From NCBI RefSeq assembly GCF_001672755.1, contig NZ_LZKI01000033.1, positions 62,001 to 126,000 on the forward strand: DNA of 64,000 nt, in the 5' to 3' direction. Shown here piece by piece: positions 9,011 to 19,342 of this stretch. The stretch comes from Mycobacterium colombiense. GTDB taxonomy: Bacteria > Actinomycetota > Actinomycetes > Mycobacteriales > Mycobacteriaceae. The notes under the pieces were generated by a model. That model saw only the letters and a program-made list of their open reading frames with translations. It did no database searches and was not told the DNA's origin. The translations under genes were made by a program, and so were the position numbers. Positions within the stretch are counted from its first letter, which is position 1. Each line of letters begins with the position of its first letter.

Positions 9011-11152
9011 ATGGAGCACACCGCGGGATCGGCCGCCCACAATCGGAACGGAGTGGTGGTGCCCGGTCGTGTCGAGATCGATAACGTCCAGCCGGTCGTT
9101 TCCTGTGGCGCATATCCCGCGAAAGCCGTGGTCGGCGAAGTCGTGCCGGTCAGCGCCGCGGTGTGGCGGGAAGGCCACGAGGCGGTTGCGGCGACCCTGG
9201 TCGTGCGCTACCTCGGGCCCGGCTATCCGCAGGTAACCGAGACCCGCCGCGTCAAGGCGGTCCAGGCCCCGGAAAAGCCGGTGACCCAACGCGACGGCAA
9301 GGTGGACCAGCAACGGATCAAACCGCTGCTGCTGCCGATGACGATGGGCCTGGAGCCCTACGTTTTCCACGGTCAGTTCACCCCCGACCAGGTCGGGCTG
9401 TGGACATTCCGGGTCGACGGGTGGGGCGACCCGATTCACTCGTGGCGCCACGGGGTGGTCGCGAAACTGGACGCAGGTCAGGGCGAGACCGAACTGTCCA
9501 ACGATCTTCTGGTCGGCGCGGGGCTGTTCGAGCGCGCGGCGACGGGCGTGCCGCGCGCGCTGCGCGAACCGCTGCTGGCCGCGGCCACCGCGTTGCGCAA
9601 GCCCGGCGACCCGGTGACCCGGACCGCGCTGGCGCTGGGACCGGAGATCGAGGAAATCCTGGCCGACTTCCCGTTGCGCGACCTGGTCACCCGCGGCGAG
9701 CAGTACGGAGTCTGGGTGGACCGGCCACTGGCCCGGTTCGGCTCCTGGTACGAGATGTTTCCCCGCTCGACCGGCGGGTGGGACGCCGAGGGCAACCCCG
9801 TGCACGGCACCTTCGCCACGGCCGCCGCCCAGCTTCCGCGCATCGCGGCAATGGGATTCGACGTCGTCTACCTGCCGCCGATTCACCCGATCGGCAAGGT
9901 ACATCGCAAGGGCCGCAACAACTCTCCCACCGCCGCCCCCGGAGATGTGGGATCGCCCTGGGCGATCGGCAGCGACGAGGGCGGCCATGACGCCGTGCAC
10001 CCGGATCTGGGCACCATCGACGATTTCGACGCCTTCGTCGCCGCGACGCGCGAGCTGGGCATGGAGGTGGCGCTGGACCTGGCGCTGCAGTGCGCGCCGG
10101 ATCACCCCTGGGCGCGCGACCACCGCAACTGGTTCACCGAATTGCCCGACGGCACCATCGCTTACGCGGAAAACCCGCCGAAGAAATACCAGGACATCTA
10201 TCCGATCAATTTCGACAACGATCCGGCCGGACTCTACGACGAGGTGCTTCGAGTGGTCCGGCACTGGATGGACCACGGCGTCAAGTTCTTTCGCGTCGAC
10301 AACCCGCACACCAAGCCACCGGATTTCTGGGCCTGGCTGATCGCCACGGTCAAGGCCATCGATCCCGACGTGCTGTTCTTGTCCGAGGCCTTCACACCGC
10401 CGGCCCGCCAGTACGGCCTGGCCAAACTGGGCTTCACCCAGTCCTACAGCTACTTCACCTGGCGCACCGCGAAGTGGGAGCTGACCGAGTTCGGCAACGA
10501 CATCGCCAACCTGGCCGACTTCCGCCGGCCCAACCTGTTCGTCAACACCCCCGACATTCTGCACGCGATCCTGCAGCACAACGGGCCCGGAATGTTCGCC
10601 ATCCGCGCGGTGCTGGCGGCGACCATGGGGCCGGCGTGGGGCGTGTATTCGGGTTACGAACTGTTCGAGCACCGCGCGGTGCGGGAGGGCAGCGAAGAGT
10701 ACCTGGACTCGGAGAAGTACGAGCTGCGGCCCCGCGATTTCGCGGGTGCGCTCGCCGAAGGCCGGTCGCTCGAGCCATTCATCACGCAGCTCAACGCAAT
10801 TCGCCGGCTGCATCCCGCGCTGCAGCAGTTGCGCACCATCCATTTCCACAGCGTGGACAACGACGCGTTGATCGCCTACTCCAAGTTCGACCCGGTGACC
10901 GGCGACTGCGTCTTGGTGGTGGTCACGCTCAACGCGTACGGCGCCGAGGAGGCGACACTGTTTTTAGATATGGCCGCTTTGGGTATGGAGCCATACGAGC
11001 GCTTTTGGGTGCGCGACGAGATCACCGGACAGGAATTCCAATGGGGTCAGGCCAATTACGTCCGGCTCGACCCCGGCCAGGCGGTCGCGCACATCATCAA
11101 TATGCCACTCATACCGCATGAATCACGAATGACACTGCTACGCAGGCGATGA
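9011..11152 (+). CDS. glgE: Alpha-1,4-glucan:maltose-1-phosphate maltosyltransferase
   Basis: GH13_3 enzyme that extends alpha-glucan with maltose-1-phosphate, a step essential in M. tuberculosis when maltose-1-phosphate accumulates. 713 residues. The N-terminal beta domain begins near [16 protein letters not shown]. The catalytic core has [15 protein letters not shown] (nucleophile Asp) and LFLSEAFT (acid Glu). [16 protein letters not shown] is a GlgE-type active-site loop. The exact start is uncertain by about ten residues: the ATG at 9011 gives a slightly longer N-terminus than the ~701-residue M. tuberculosis protein. glgB follows 23 bases downstream on the same strand. Confidence 0.95.
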   Translation: MEHTAGSAAHNRNGVVVPGRVEIDNVQPVVSCGAYPAKAVVGEVVPVSAAVWREGHEAVAATLVVRYLGPGYPQVTETRRVKAVQAPEKPVTQRDGKVDQQRIKPLLLPMTMGLEPYVFHGQFTPDQVGLWTFRVDGWGDPIHSWRHGVVAKLDAGQGETELSNDLLVGAGLFERAATGVPRALREPLLAAATALRKPGDPVTRTALALGPEIEEILADFPLRDLVTRGEQYGVWVDRPLARFGSWYEMFPRSTGGWDAEGNPVHGTFATAAAQLPRIAAMGFDVVYLPPIHPIGKVHRKGRNNSPTAAPGDVGSPWAIGSDEGGHDAVHPDLGTIDDFDAFVAATRELGMEVALDLALQCAPDHPWARDHRNWFTELPDGTIAYAENPPKKYQDIYPINFDNDPAGLYDEVLRVVRHWMDHGVKFFRVDNPHTKPPDFWAWLIATVKAIDPDVLFLSEAFTPPARQYGLAKLGFTQSYSYFTWRTAKWELTEFGNDIANLADFRRPNLFVNTPDILHAILQHNGPGMFAIRAVLAATMGPAWGVYSGYELFEHRAVREGSEEYLDSEKYELRPRDFAGALAEGRSLEPFITQLNAIRRLHPALQQLRTIHFHSVDNDALIAYSKFDPVTGDCVLVVVTLNAYGAEEATLFLDMAALGMEPYERFWVRDEITGQEFQWGQANYVRLDPGQAVAHIINMPLIPHESRMTLLRRR

Positions 11153-11175
11153 AACGGACCGGAGGTGAAAGGGAC

Positions 11176-13371
11176 ATGAGCCAAGCCGACCAACTCGCTC
11201 GGACACACTTGGCGCCCGATCCGGCCGACCTGTCGCGCCTGGTCGCTGGCACCCACCACAACCCGCACAGCATTCTGGGCGCCCACGAATACGGCGATCA
11301 CACCGTCATTCGGGCGTACCGGCCGCACGCGGCCGAAGTCGTCGCGCTGGTCGGTGACGACCGATTCCCGATGCAGCACATCGATTCCGGCCTCTTCGCC
11401 GTCGTGTTGCCGTTCGTCAACCTGATCGACTACCGGCTGCAGATCACCTACGAGGGTGCCGAGCCGTACGTCGTCGCCGACGCATACCGCTTCCTGCCGA
11501 CGTTGGGCGAGGTCGACCTGCACCTGTTCGGGGAGGGACGCCACGAACGGCTGTGGGAAGTCCTTGGCGCACATCCCCGCTCGTTCACCACGGCCGACGG
11601 TGTGGTCACCGGTGTGTCGTTCGCGGTGTGGGCGCCGAACGCCAAGGGCATCAACCTGATCGGTGAGTTCAACGGCTGGACGGGCGGCGAAGCGCCGATG
11701 CGGGCCCTGGGCTCATCGGGTGTCTGGGAGCTGTTCTGGCCCGGGTTTCCGCTCGACGGCCTGTACAAGTTCCGCGTGCACGGCGCCGACGGCGTCGTGA
11801 CCGAGCGGGCCGACCCGATGGCGTTCGCCACCGAGGTGCCGCCGCACACCGCCTCGCGGGTCACGCGTAGCAACTACACCTGGGAAGACGCCGACTGGAT
11901 GACCGAACGCGCGCAGCGCAACCCGGTTTTCGAGCCGATGAGCACCTATGAGGTGCACCTGGGTTCCTGGCGCCCCGGGCTCAACTACCGGCAGTTGGCC
12001 CGCGAGCTGACGGATTACGTCGTGGAACACGGCTTCACCCACGTCGAGCTGCTGCCGGTCGCCGAGCACCCCTTTGCCGGATCATGGGGCTATCAGGTGA
12101 CGTCGTACTACGCGCCGACATCCCGGTTCGGCACGCCGGACGAGTTCCGCGCGCTGGTCGACGCCTTGCACCAGGCCGGCATCGGCGTGCTGGTGGACTG
12201 GGTGCCGGCGCACTTCCCCAAGGACGCGTGGGCCCTGGGCCGGTTCGACGGCACGCCGCTCTACGAGCACTCCGACCCGAAGCGCGGGGAGCAACTCGAT
12301 TGGGGCACTTACGTATTCGACTTCGGCCGCCGGGAGGTCCGTAACTTCCTGGTGGCCAACGCGCTGTTCTGGCTCGAAGAGTTCCACATCGACGGCCTGC
12401 GGGTGGACGCGGTCGCCTCGATGCTCTACCTGGATTACTCGCGCCCCGAAGGCGGCTGGACCCCCAACATCTACGGCGGCCGGGAGAACCTGGAGGCCGT
12501 GCAGTTCCTGCAGGAGATGAACGCGACGGTGCACAAGACCGCCCCGGGCATCGTCACCATCGCCGAGGAGTCGACCTCCTGGCCCGGCGTGACACGGCCG
12601 ACAAACCTTGGCGGCCTGGGCTTTTCGATGAAGTGGAATATGGGCTGGATGCACGACACGCTCGATTACATCAGCCGCGATCCGATCCACCGCAGCTACC
12701 ACCACCACGAGATGACCTTCTCGATGCTCTACGCGTTCAGCGAGAACTACGTGCTGCCGATCAGCCATGACGAGGTGGTGCACGGCAAGGGCACGCTGTG
12801 GGGCCGGATGCCGGGCAACAATCACGTCAAGGCGGCCGGGTTGCGCAGCCTGCTCGCCTACCAGTGGGCGCACCCGGGCAAGCAGTTGCTGTTCATGGGA
12901 CAGGAATTCGGGCAGCGCGCCGAGTGGTCGGAAGAACGCGGCCTGGATTGGTGGCAGCTCGACGAGCAGGGATTCTCCAACGGGGTCCTGCGCCTGGTGC
13001 GCGACATCAACGACATCTATCGCAGTCATCCGGCGCTGTGGAGCCAGGACACCGTGCCCGACGGCTACTCCTGGATCGACGCCAACGACTCGGGCAACAA
13101 CGTGTTGAGCTTCCTGCGCTACGGCAAGGACGGCTCGGTGATGGCGTGCGTGTTCAACTTCGCCGGCGCCGAGCACGACGGATACCGACTGGGCCTGCCG
13201 TTGGCCGGCCGCTGGCGCGAGGTGCTCAACACCGACGCGACCGCCTACAACGGTTCGGGGATCGGCAACATGGGCGGCGTGGATGCCACCGAGGACCCGT
13301 GGCACGGCCGGCCGGCCTCGGTGCTGCTGGTGCTGCCTCCCACGTCGGCGCTGTGGCTCGAGCCAGAGTAA
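11176..13371 (+). CDS. glgB: 1,4-alpha-glucan branching enzyme
   Basis: GH13_9 branching enzyme introducing alpha-1,6 branches into glycogen and capsular glucan. The ATG at 11176 ([11 protein letters not shown]) was preferred over 11149 because GGAGG lies about ten bases upstream and the product is then 731 residues, the length of the M. tuberculosis enzyme. There are two N-terminal CBM48-like modules (~1-220). The GH13 core has [17 protein letters not shown] (nucleophile), VTIAEEST (acid) and [10 protein letters not shown]. It sits after glgE, whose maltosyl chains are its acceptors. Convergent with the thioredoxin-like gene, only 9 bases apart. Confidence 0.96.
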   Translation: MSQADQLARTHLAPDPADLSRLVAGTHHNPHSILGAHEYGDHTVIRAYRPHAAEVVALVGDDRFPMQHIDSGLFAVVLPFVNLIDYRLQITYEGAEPYVVADAYRFLPTLGEVDLHLFGEGRHERLWEVLGAHPRSFTTADGVVTGVSFAVWAPNAKGINLIGEFNGWTGGEAPMRALGSSGVWELFWPGFPLDGLYKFRVHGADGVVTERADPMAFATEVPPHTASRVTRSNYTWEDADWMTERAQRNPVFEPMSTYEVHLGSWRPGLNYRQLARELTDYVVEHGFTHVELLPVAEHPFAGSWGYQVTSYYAPTSRFGTPDEFRALVDALHQAGIGVLVDWVPAHFPKDAWALGRFDGTPLYEHSDPKRGEQLDWGTYVFDFGRREVRNFLVANALFWLEEFHIDGLRVDAVASMLYLDYSRPEGGWTPNIYGGRENLEAVQFLQEMNATVHKTAPGIVTIAEESTSWPGVTRPTNLGGLGFSMKWNMGWMHDTLDYISRDPIHRSYHHHEMTFSMLYAFSENYVLPISHDEVVHGKGTLWGRMPGNNHVKAAGLRSLLAYQWAHPGKQLLFMGQEFGQRAEWSEERGLDWWQLDEQGFSNGVLRLVRDINDIYRSHPALWSQDTVPDGYSWIDANDSGNNVLSFLRYGKDGSVMACVFNFAGAEHDGYRLGLPLAGRWREVLNTDATAYNGSGIGNMGGVDATEDPWHGRPASVLLVLPPTSALWLEPE

Positions 13372-13380
13372 CGCCGGGTC

Positions 13381-14295
13381 TCAGTACAGCGCGTTGGCGA
13401 GGTTTCGCCGTCCGGCGACAACCTCGGGATCTGCTGGGTCGAACAGCTCGAAGAGCTCGACCAGCCGGGTGCGCACCAAAGTGCGATCGTCCCCGGATGT
13501 GCTGCGCACCAAGGCAATCAGGCGGTCGAAGGCGGCGCCGACATCCTGATTGAGGATCTGCACGTCGGCCGCCGCCAGGGCGGCTTGGATGTCACCGGGC
13601 GCGGCATCGGCCACGGCGACGGCGTCCGGGCGTTGCGCGGTTGCGCGCGTGAGGAATTCGATCTGGCGAATCGCGCCCTTGGCTTCGGCGTTGGCCGGGT
13701 TGGCATCCAGGATCGACTGGTACGACACCTTGGCCGCCTCGAAGTCGCCGTCTTCCAGCTGTTGACGGGCCGCGGCAACCTCGGGGTCGACCTCCTCGGG
13801 CTCACCGGAACCCGTTGCGCCCCTGAGCTTTCCGGCGGTCGCCGAGAGGATCTGATCCAACCAGCCGCGCAGCTGTTCGGTCGGCTGCATTCCCTGGAAA
13901 CTCGATATCGGCTGACCGGCGGCCAGCGCAACCACGGTCGGGACCGCGTCGACACCGAAGATCTGCGCGACCCTGGGCGCGACATCGACGTTGACCGTCG
14001 TCAGCGACCACTTGCCGTTGTCCTGAGCGGCTAGGCCGGCGAACGTGTCGAGCAACTGGACGCACGCGTCGCTGCGCGGTGACCACAGCAACACGACGAC
14101 GGGCACTTCCTCGGACCGCAGCAGCACCTCGGCCTCGAAGTTGGCCTCGGTGACCGCGATGATTCCGGCGTCACCCTCGGCCGCCGACGGCGCGGGCCCT
14201 CCGGGAGGGCCCGCAGGCTGGGGCCGCTGCTTGAGAGCGGAGAGGTCGACCGCACCAGCCAGGGCGGGGCCGATAGAAGGTCGCGGACGTGTCAC
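13381..14295 (-). CDS. Thioredoxin-domain protein with TPR-like C-terminus (Rv1324/CnoX-like)
   Basis: A 304-residue protein, the same length as M. tuberculosis Rv1324, when started at GTG 14295 (VTRPRPSIGPALAG). Residues ~60-165 are a thioredoxin fold, but the active-site position reads WSPRSDACVQLL, so the CxxC pair is replaced by SxxC: one cysteine remains and classical disulfide reduction is unlikely. Residues ~180-304 are helical repeats (ARQQLEDGDFEAAKVSYQSILDANP) of tetratricopeptide type. This architecture matches the YbbN/CnoX chaperone-redoxin group that protects proteins during oxidative (chlorine) stress. The role here is inferred from that family. Confidence 0.85.
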   Translation of the reverse strand: MTRPRPSIGPALAGAVDLSALKQRPQPAGPPGGPAPSAAEGDAGIIAVTEANFEAEVLLRSEEVPVVVLLWSPRSDACVQLLDTFAGLAAQDNGKWSLTTVNVDVAPRVAQIFGVDAVPTVVALAAGQPISSFQGMQPTEQLRGWLDQILSATAGKLRGATGSGEPEEVDPEVAAARQQLEDGDFEAAKVSYQSILDANPANAEAKGAIRQIEFLTRATAQRPDAVAVADAAPGDIQAALAAADVQILNQDVGAAFDRLIALVRSTSGDDRTLVRTRLVELFELFDPADPEVVAGRRNLANALY

Positions 14296-14475
14296 GCCGT
14301 CAAGTTTGTCATGTGGATGGGCTACCCATCCACCCGGTCGCGGCGGCACTCAGACGGCGATTCCATCCGGCGAAAAAGCACACCGAAAAAGGTCGTGATC
14401 GGCAAATATGACGAAGATCACAATTCGTCATCGGCGCGTCGCCCCAGCAACCTCGACGACAGCCCCGAACTCTGG

Positions 14476-15657
14476 CTAACCCGCGCGCAGAATCAGGGCG
14501 TCGCCCTGCCCACCGGCCCCGCAGAGCGCCGCTACGGCGTACCCGGAGCCGCGTCGTGACAACTCCAGGGCGGCATGCAGCGTGATCCGCGCCCCGGACA
14601 TCCCGATGGGGTGCCCGACGGCGATCGCGCCGCCGTTGACGTTGACGAGGTCGGGGTTCACGCCCAGTTCGCGGGTCGACGCCAGCGCCACCGCGGAAAA
14701 CGCCTCGTTGATCTCGATGACGTCGAGCTGGTCGACGGAGATGCCCTCACGGCCGAGCGCCTTCTTGATCGCGTTCGCCGGCTGCGACTGCAGGGTGGAG
14801 TCCGGCCCGGCGACCACGCCGTGCGCGCCGATCTCGGCCAGCCAGGTCAGCCCCATCTCCTGGGCCTTGGCCTTGCTCATCACCACAACGGCGGCCGCGC
14901 CATCGGAGATCTGGGAGGCCGAACCGGCGGTGATGGTGCCGTCGCGGCGGAACGCCGGCTTGAGGCCGGCCAGCGACTCGGCGGTGGTGTTGGCCCGGAT
15001 GCCCTCGTCCTCGGTGAACTGCAGCGGATCACCTTTGCGCTGCGGGATGTTGACCGGCACCACCTCGTCGGTGAAGACGCCGTCCTTCCAGGCCGCGGCC
15101 GCCTTCTGGTGGGACCGCGCAGCGAACTCGTCCTGCTCTTGCCGTGTGAATTTGTCGACGTCGTTGCGCTGCTCGGTGAGCGCGCCCATCGGCTGGTCGG
15201 TGAACACGTCGTGGAGGCCGTCGTAGGCCATGTGGTCCAGCACCGTCACGTCGCCGTACTTGTAGCCCGAGCGGCTGTCCATCAGCAGGTGCGGCGCCTT
15301 GGTCATGGACTCCTGGCCGCCGGCCACCACCACGTCGAACTCCCCGGCGCGAATGAGCTGGTCAGCCAGCGCGATGGAGTCAATGCCGGACAGACACATC
15401 TTGTTGATGGTCAGCGCCGGAACGTCCCAGCCGATGCCGGCCGCGACGGCCGCCTGACGCGCCGGCATCTGCCCGGCCCCGGCGGTCAGCACCTGGCCCA
15501 TGATCACGTAGTCGACCGCGGCGGCCGGCACGTTGGCCTTTTCCAGCGCGCCCGCGATCGCGATGGCCCCCAGATCGCTGGCGGAAAAGTCCTTCAGCGA
15601 ACCCATCAGCTTGCCGATCGGGGTCCGTGCTCCAGCAACGATCACCGACGTCGTCAT
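14476..15657 (-). CDS. fadA4: Acetyl-CoA acetyltransferase (thiolase)
   Basis: A 393-residue thiolase condensing or cleaving acetoacetyl-CoA. All three thiolase signatures are present: nucleophile Cys88 in [10 protein letters not shown], the His-containing [11 protein letters not shown], and the C-terminal CGAGGQGDA with the second catalytic Cys. The start is ATG at 15657 ([16 protein letters not shown]). Divergent from the methylmalonyl-CoA epimerase 81 bases away, an arrangement linking short-chain acyl-CoA and propionate metabolism. The 180-base gap on the other side (14296-14475) holds no gene I can see. Corresponds to Rv1323. Confidence 0.95.
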   Translation of the reverse strand: MTTSVIVAGARTPIGKLMGSLKDFSASDLGAIAIAGALEKANVPAAAVDYVIMGQVLTAGAGQMPARQAAVAAGIGWDVPALTINKMCLSGIDSIALADQLIRAGEFDVVVAGGQESMTKAPHLLMDSRSGYKYGDVTVLDHMAYDGLHDVFTDQPMGALTEQRNDVDKFTRQEQDEFAARSHQKAAAAWKDGVFTDEVVPVNIPQRKGDPLQFTEDEGIRANTTAESLAGLKPAFRRDGTITAGSASQISDGAAAVVVMSKAKAQEMGLTWLAEIGAHGVVAGPDSTLQSQPANAIKKALGREGISVDQLDVIEINEAFSAVALASTRELGVNPDLVNVNGGAIAVGHPIGMSGARITLHAALELSRRGSGYAVAALCGAGGQGDALILRAG

Positions 15658-15738
15658 GACTATCTCCTAACCCTGCGCCGATGGCCGGTTCGGCCTCCCG
15701 GGGAAGCGCAATCTTTGCCGTCAGGTTACCGTTATGTG

Positions 15739-16203
15739 ATGACGACCGATCAAGTTGACGCCCGTCAGATCCTGGCCACCTCACTGGTGACGGCGATCGA
15801 TCACGTCGGCATCGCAGTCGCCGACCTGGACGCCGCCATCGCCTGGTACCACGACACCCTCGGCATGATCCTGGTGCACGAGGAAGTCAACGAGGAGCAG
15901 GGAATCCGCGAAGCCATGCTGGCCGTGCGCGGCGCCCCGGCGGGCACCGCACAGATCCAGTTGATGGCCCCGATCGACGAGTCCTCGACGATCGCGAAGT
16001 TCCTCGACAAGCGCGGCCCGGGCATCCAGCAGATGGCCGTTCGGGTGAGTGACCTCGACACCTTGGTCGAGCAACTCCGCGAGCAGGGTGTGCGCCTGAT
16101 CTACGAAGCACCCCGTCGCGGCACGGCAAACTCCCGGATCAACTTCATCCACCCCAAGGACGGCGGCGGAGTTCTGATCGAACTCGTCGAACCGGCCGCC
16201 TGA
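15739..16203 (+). CDS. mce: Methylmalonyl-CoA epimerase
   Basis: A 154-residue VOC-superfamily protein interconverting (R)- and (S)-methylmalonyl-CoA, needed to feed propionyl-CoA carbon to or from succinyl-CoA. Family features: IDHVGIAVADLDAAIAWYHDTLG at the first metal-ligand His, IQLMAPIDESS, and a C-terminal HPKDGGGVLIELVEP with the His/Glu metal ligands. The frame extends far upstream, but that part is antisense to fadA4; the ATG at 15739 (MTTDQVDARQ) sits in the intergenic region and gives the family length. Ortholog of Rv1322A. Ends 10 bases from a convergent small gene. Confidence 0.93.
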   Translation: MTTDQVDARQILATSLVTAIDHVGIAVADLDAAIAWYHDTLGMILVHEEVNEEQGIREAMLAVRGAPAGTAQIQLMAPIDESSTIAKFLDKRGPGIQQMAVRVSDLDTLVEQLREQGVRLIYEAPRRGTANSRINFIHPKDGGGVLIELVEPAA

Positions 16204-16213
16204 GACCGGTATT

Positions 16214-16522
16214 TCACGACCATTTCCTGGTTGGACCGCGGGTAGCGCGGTGCGTCCAGCACGGCGTGTGCCAATGCCGACGGTCCTCGATCTGACCGGG
16301 GCCTCCCGCGGGTGTCGAATCGGTCGGCCACACCACCAGATGTGCTGAGCCGGAACGTATTTCGTGATCACAGCCGGGGCACCGATAGGTCTTGACCGCG
16401 CGGGCCGCCGGGACGGGACGGACTTCGTACTCGTGACCATCGGGCCCGCGCTCCACCCGACGCAGTGCCGGCGGCGGCGCCGGGGGCCGCTGCCGGCGTG
16501 GCGGGATACGGCGCCGAGCCAT
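16214..16522 (-). CDS. Small CxxC protein of unknown function (Rv1322-like)
   Basis: A 102-residue basic protein starting MARRRIPPRRQR, with a Pro/Arg-rich N-terminus and one compact motif, TYRCPGCDHEIRSGSAHLVVW, followed by a conserved HWHTPCW. The two Cys of CPGC and the later His/Cys suggest a single zinc ribbon. Mycobacterial homologues are often labelled ATP/GTP-binding protein without support. It lies just downstream of nucS on the same strand (23-base gap) and could be co-transcribed with it. I do not assign a function. Confidence 0.8.
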   Translation of the reverse strand: MARRRIPPRRQRPPAPPPALRRVERGPDGHEYEVRPVPAARAVKTYRCPGCDHEIRSGSAHLVVWPTDSTPAGGPGQIEDRRHWHTPCWTHRATRGPTRKWS

Positions 16523-16545
16523 GCGATCAGCTTAGTGGCGGACAG

Positions 16546-17226
16546 TCAGAACAGCCGGTATTCGTCGCTGTCCATCCCGCGCATTTTGTCGTAATCCAAT
16601 GTCAAACAACGGATCCCGCGATCGGTGGCCAACGTGCGGGCCTGCGGTTTGATCTGTTGTGCGGCGAACACACCTTTTACCGGCGCGAGCACGGTGTCGC
16701 GGTTGAGCAGCTCCAGATACCGGGTGAGCTGTTCGACGCCGTCGATCTCGCCGCGTCGCTTGATCTCCACCGCCACCGAGCCACCCCGTTCGTCACGGCA
16801 GAGCAGGTCGACGGGCCCGATGGCGGTCATGTACTCGCGGCGAACCAGCGTGTATCCCTCACCCAGCAGCTGCACGTGCTCGGCGAGCAGCGCCTGCAGG
16901 TGCGCCTCGACGCCGTCCTTGACCAGCCCGGGATCGACGCCGAGCTCGTGGCTGGAGTCGTGTTCGATCTCCTCGACGGTGATGCGCAGCTGTTCGCCGG
17001 CCTTGTTCTCGACCACCCACACCGGGGACGCGTCACCGGGCTCCGCGGTCAGCCAGCACGGCGGGCTCATCCAGTTCAGCGGCTTGTAGGCGCGGTCGTC
17101 GGCGTGCACACTGACCGATCCGTCGGCCTTGAACAGCAGCAACCTGCGGGCGGAGGGCAGATGCGCGGTGAGCCTGCCGACATAGTCAACGGTGCATTGA
17201 GCGATCACTAGACGCACCCAAGTCAC
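16546..17226 (-). CDS. nucS: Mismatch-specific endonuclease NucS/EndoMS
   Basis: NucS replaces MutS/MutL mismatch repair in Actinobacteria by cutting both strands at mismatches such as G-T and G-G, limiting mutation and homeologous recombination. The GTG at 17226 gives 226 residues ([15 protein letters not shown]), the length of the M. tuberculosis protein; the ATG at 17274 would add unrelated residues. The C-terminal RecB-like nuclease is visible in [13 protein letters not shown] (metal-binding Asp) and [17 protein letters not shown] (Glu-x-Lys). The extreme C-terminus DEYRLF resembles the sliding-clamp-binding tail. Divergent from the adenylate cyclase, 36 bases between starts. Confidence 0.95.
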   Translation of the reverse strand: MTWVRLVIAQCTVDYVGRLTAHLPSARRLLLFKADGSVSVHADDRAYKPLNWMSPPCWLTAEPGDASPVWVVENKAGEQLRITVEEIEHDSSHELGVDPGLVKDGVEAHLQALLAEHVQLLGEGYTLVRREYMTAIGPVDLLCRDERGGSVAVEIKRRGEIDGVEQLTRYLELLNRDTVLAPVKGVFAAQQIKPQARTLATDRGIRCLTLDYDKMRGMDSDEYRLF

Positions 17227-17262
17227 CTTAGAGCGTGGCCGACAAATTAGGCTGACGCCACC

Positions 17263-18882
17263 ATGTCGGCCCACCAGTCCGTGGCACAGCGAATAGGCCG
17301 GGTGCTCGAGCGGATCACCCGTCAGAGCGGCCGCCTACCGGCGACGCCGGCGTACGGCTCCCTGCTGCTCGGACGGGTGTCGGAAAGCCAGGGCCGGCGC
17401 CGGATACGCATCCAGATCATCATGACCGTCCTCGTTCTGGGAGCGAACCTGCTCGGGATCGGCGCCGGACTGATCCTGGTAACCATCGCCATCCCCGCGC
17501 CGAGCATCTTCGACGACGCGCCGGCGTGGCTCACCTTCGGGATTTCCCCCGCCTACATCGTCCTGGCGCTGACGGTGGGCACCGTGTGGATCACCCGCAG
17601 AACCGTCCTCGCGTTGCGCTGGGCGATCGAGGAGCGCACTCCGACTCGCGAGGATGAACGCAATACGTTCATCGCCCCGTGGCGCATCGCCTTGGTCGAC
17701 CTTGTCTTGTGGGGAACCGGGGCGGTGCTGTATTCGGTCCTCTACGGGCTGGTCAACACGATGTTCATCCCCCGTTTCCTGGTCGGGGTGAGCTTCTGCG
17801 GCGTCCTCGTGGCGACCGGCAGTTATCTGCTCGCCGAGTTCGCACTGCGTCCGGTGGCGGCTCAGGCGCTCGAGGCGGGTCCGCCGCCGCGGCGCCTGGC
17901 GTCGGGGATCATGGGCCGAACCATGACGGTGTGGTTTCTCGGTTCGGGCGTTCCCGTCATCGGCATCGCGCTCCTGGCGCTGTTCGAGGTGTGGCTGAAC
18001 AATCTCACCCAGACCCAGTTCGCGGTCGGTGTGCTGATCGTGTCGTCGGCCGCGCTGATTTTCGGCTGCATCCTGATGTGGATCCTGGCCTGGCTCACCG
18101 CGACGCCGGTTCGAGTCGTGCAGGCGGCGCTGCAGCGAGTCGAGAGGGGCGACCTGCGCGGCGACTTAGTGGTATTCGACGGCACCGAACTCGGAGAGTT
18201 GCAGCGCGGCTTCAACGCCATGGTCGACGGCCTGCGGGAGCGCGAACGGGTGCGCGATCTTTTCGGCCGCCATGTCGGCCGCGAGGTGGCGCTGGCGGCC
18301 GAACGCGAGATGCCGAAGCTGGGCGGCGAGGAACGCCATGTGGCCGTCGTCTTCATCGACATCGTCGGGTCCACGCAGTTGGTGACCAACAGACCCCCGG
18401 CCGAAGTCGTCAGTGTGCTCAACCAGTTCTTCGCCATCGTCGTCGAGGAAGTGGACCGCCACCGCGGACTGGTCAACAAGTTCGAAGGCGATGCGTCCCT
18501 GGCCATCTTCGGCGCGCCGAACCGTCTCGATTCTCCGGAGGACGAGGCGCTGGCCGCCGCCCGCTGCATTACCAACCGACTGGCCAATGAAATGTCCGAG
18601 CTCTCGGCCGGCATCGGTGTGGCCGCGGGTCAAGCCGTCGCCGGAAATGTCGGCGCCAGGGAACGTTTCGAGTACACGGTGATCGGTGAACCGGTCAACG
18701 AGGCGGCACGACTGTGTGAGCTGGCCAAGTCGCACTCGAGCCGGATGCTCGCGACGGCCGACGCCGTCGAGCGTGCGAGTGAAAACGAGCGGGCGCGTTG
18801 GTCTTTGGGCGACACGGTGACCCTGCGTGGGCACGAGCGTCCCACCCGGCTCGCGTCGCCGGTTGACCCGCTGACCCGATGA
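17263..18882 (+). CDS. Membrane-bound class III adenylate cyclase with HAMP domain
   Basis: A 539-residue integral membrane cyclase making cAMP. About six transmembrane segments fill residues ~45-280, a HAMP linker follows ([21 protein letters not shown], ~280-340), then the cyclase domain. Catalytic features: [13 protein letters not shown] (metal Asp), [15 protein letters not shown] (second metal Asp and an upstream Lys) and [14 protein letters not shown] (transition-state Asn/Arg). Closest to the M. tuberculosis trio Rv1318c-Rv1320c; only one copy is present here, where I recall three in a row in M. tuberculosis. The membrane part may sense lipids or pH, but no ligand can be read. Confidence 0.93.
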   Translation: MSAHQSVAQRIGRVLERITRQSGRLPATPAYGSLLLGRVSESQGRRRIRIQIIMTVLVLGANLLGIGAGLILVTIAIPAPSIFDDAPAWLTFGISPAYIVLALTVGTVWITRRTVLALRWAIEERTPTREDERNTFIAPWRIALVDLVLWGTGAVLYSVLYGLVNTMFIPRFLVGVSFCGVLVATGSYLLAEFALRPVAAQALEAGPPPRRLASGIMGRTMTVWFLGSGVPVIGIALLALFEVWLNNLTQTQFAVGVLIVSSAALIFGCILMWILAWLTATPVRVVQAALQRVERGDLRGDLVVFDGTELGELQRGFNAMVDGLRERERVRDLFGRHVGREVALAAEREMPKLGGEERHVAVVFIDIVGSTQLVTNRPPAEVVSVLNQFFAIVVEEVDRHRGLVNKFEGDASLAIFGAPNRLDSPEDEALAAARCITNRLANEMSELSAGIGVAAGQAVAGNVGARERFEYTVIGEPVNEAARLCELAKSHSSRMLATADAVERASENERARWSLGDTVTLRGHERPTRLASPVDPLTR

Positions 18883-18945
18883 TTGGTCTCGAGTCGAATT
18901 GGGTACAGCGACAAAGAACTTGACCCCTCAGAGATTGGCTTTGAC

Positions 18946-19317
18946 ATGACCGGTAGTGGAACTGCCCGCCGTGTTTCGGTCGCCGCGGGAATCGCCGCGG
19001 CGATTGCCCTGAGCTCGTTGTCCGCGGGATGCTCGAGCAACAACAACAAGAGCCCCAGCACCTCGACCGTCACCACCACCGTCACGACGCCGGCGAGCGT
19101 CACGACCACAGCCCCGGGGGCACCGGCACCCGGCGGCCCGGGTAGCGGTCCCGACGTCGGGCCGGGCGGCGCCACCACCGCCGGCCCGGGCGGATCGGGC
19201 GCCGGCGCCGGACCCGGTGGGGCCAGCGCGGGCGTGCCGGGCGCCGGGGCTTCCGCCGGACCGGGCGGCGCGGGTGCGTGCGCCGGCGGCGTGTGCGTCG
19301 GGACGCCTCCCGGCTGA
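18946..19317 (+). CDS. Putative Gly/Ala/Pro-rich lipoprotein
   Basis: A 123-residue protein with a clear lipoprotein signal: basic MTGSGTARR, a hydrophobic stretch VAAGIAAAIALSS, then the lipobox LSAGC (Cys ~29). After a SSNNNKSPSTST spacer and a Thr/Val run, the rest is low-complexity Gly-Pro-Ala repeats (GPGG, GAGAGPGG) ending with a possible disulfide pair in ACAGGVCVG. The ATG at 18946 was chosen because it opens the signal peptide; the longer in-frame start at 18883 would bury it. Probably anchored to the outer face of the membrane. No function assigned; it could be an expendable surface protein. Confidence 0.75.
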   Translation: MTGSGTARRVSVAAGIAAAIALSSLSAGCSSNNNKSPSTSTVTTTVTTPASVTTTAPGAPAPGGPGSGPDVGPGGATTAGPGGSGAGAGPGGASAGVPGAGASAGPGGAGACAGGVCVGTPPG

Positions 19318-19342
19318 TTCCGGGGCTAGCGCAGCGGGTGGG

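Noticed and set aside
8933..10849. 638-codon open frame on the minus strand opposite glgE
   Set aside because: glgE on the plus strand has all GH13 motifs and conserved neighbours. The antisense frame is a by-product of high G+C codon bias, and its product has no domain.
12082..13305. 407-codon minus-strand frame opposite glgB
   Set aside because: Shadow of glgB in a G+C-rich gene; no ribosome site and no recognisable protein.
14575..15733. Long N-terminal extension of the methylmalonyl-CoA epimerase frame
   Set aside because: It is antisense to fadA4, which has all three thiolase signatures. The epimerase starts at 15739 with the family N-terminus.
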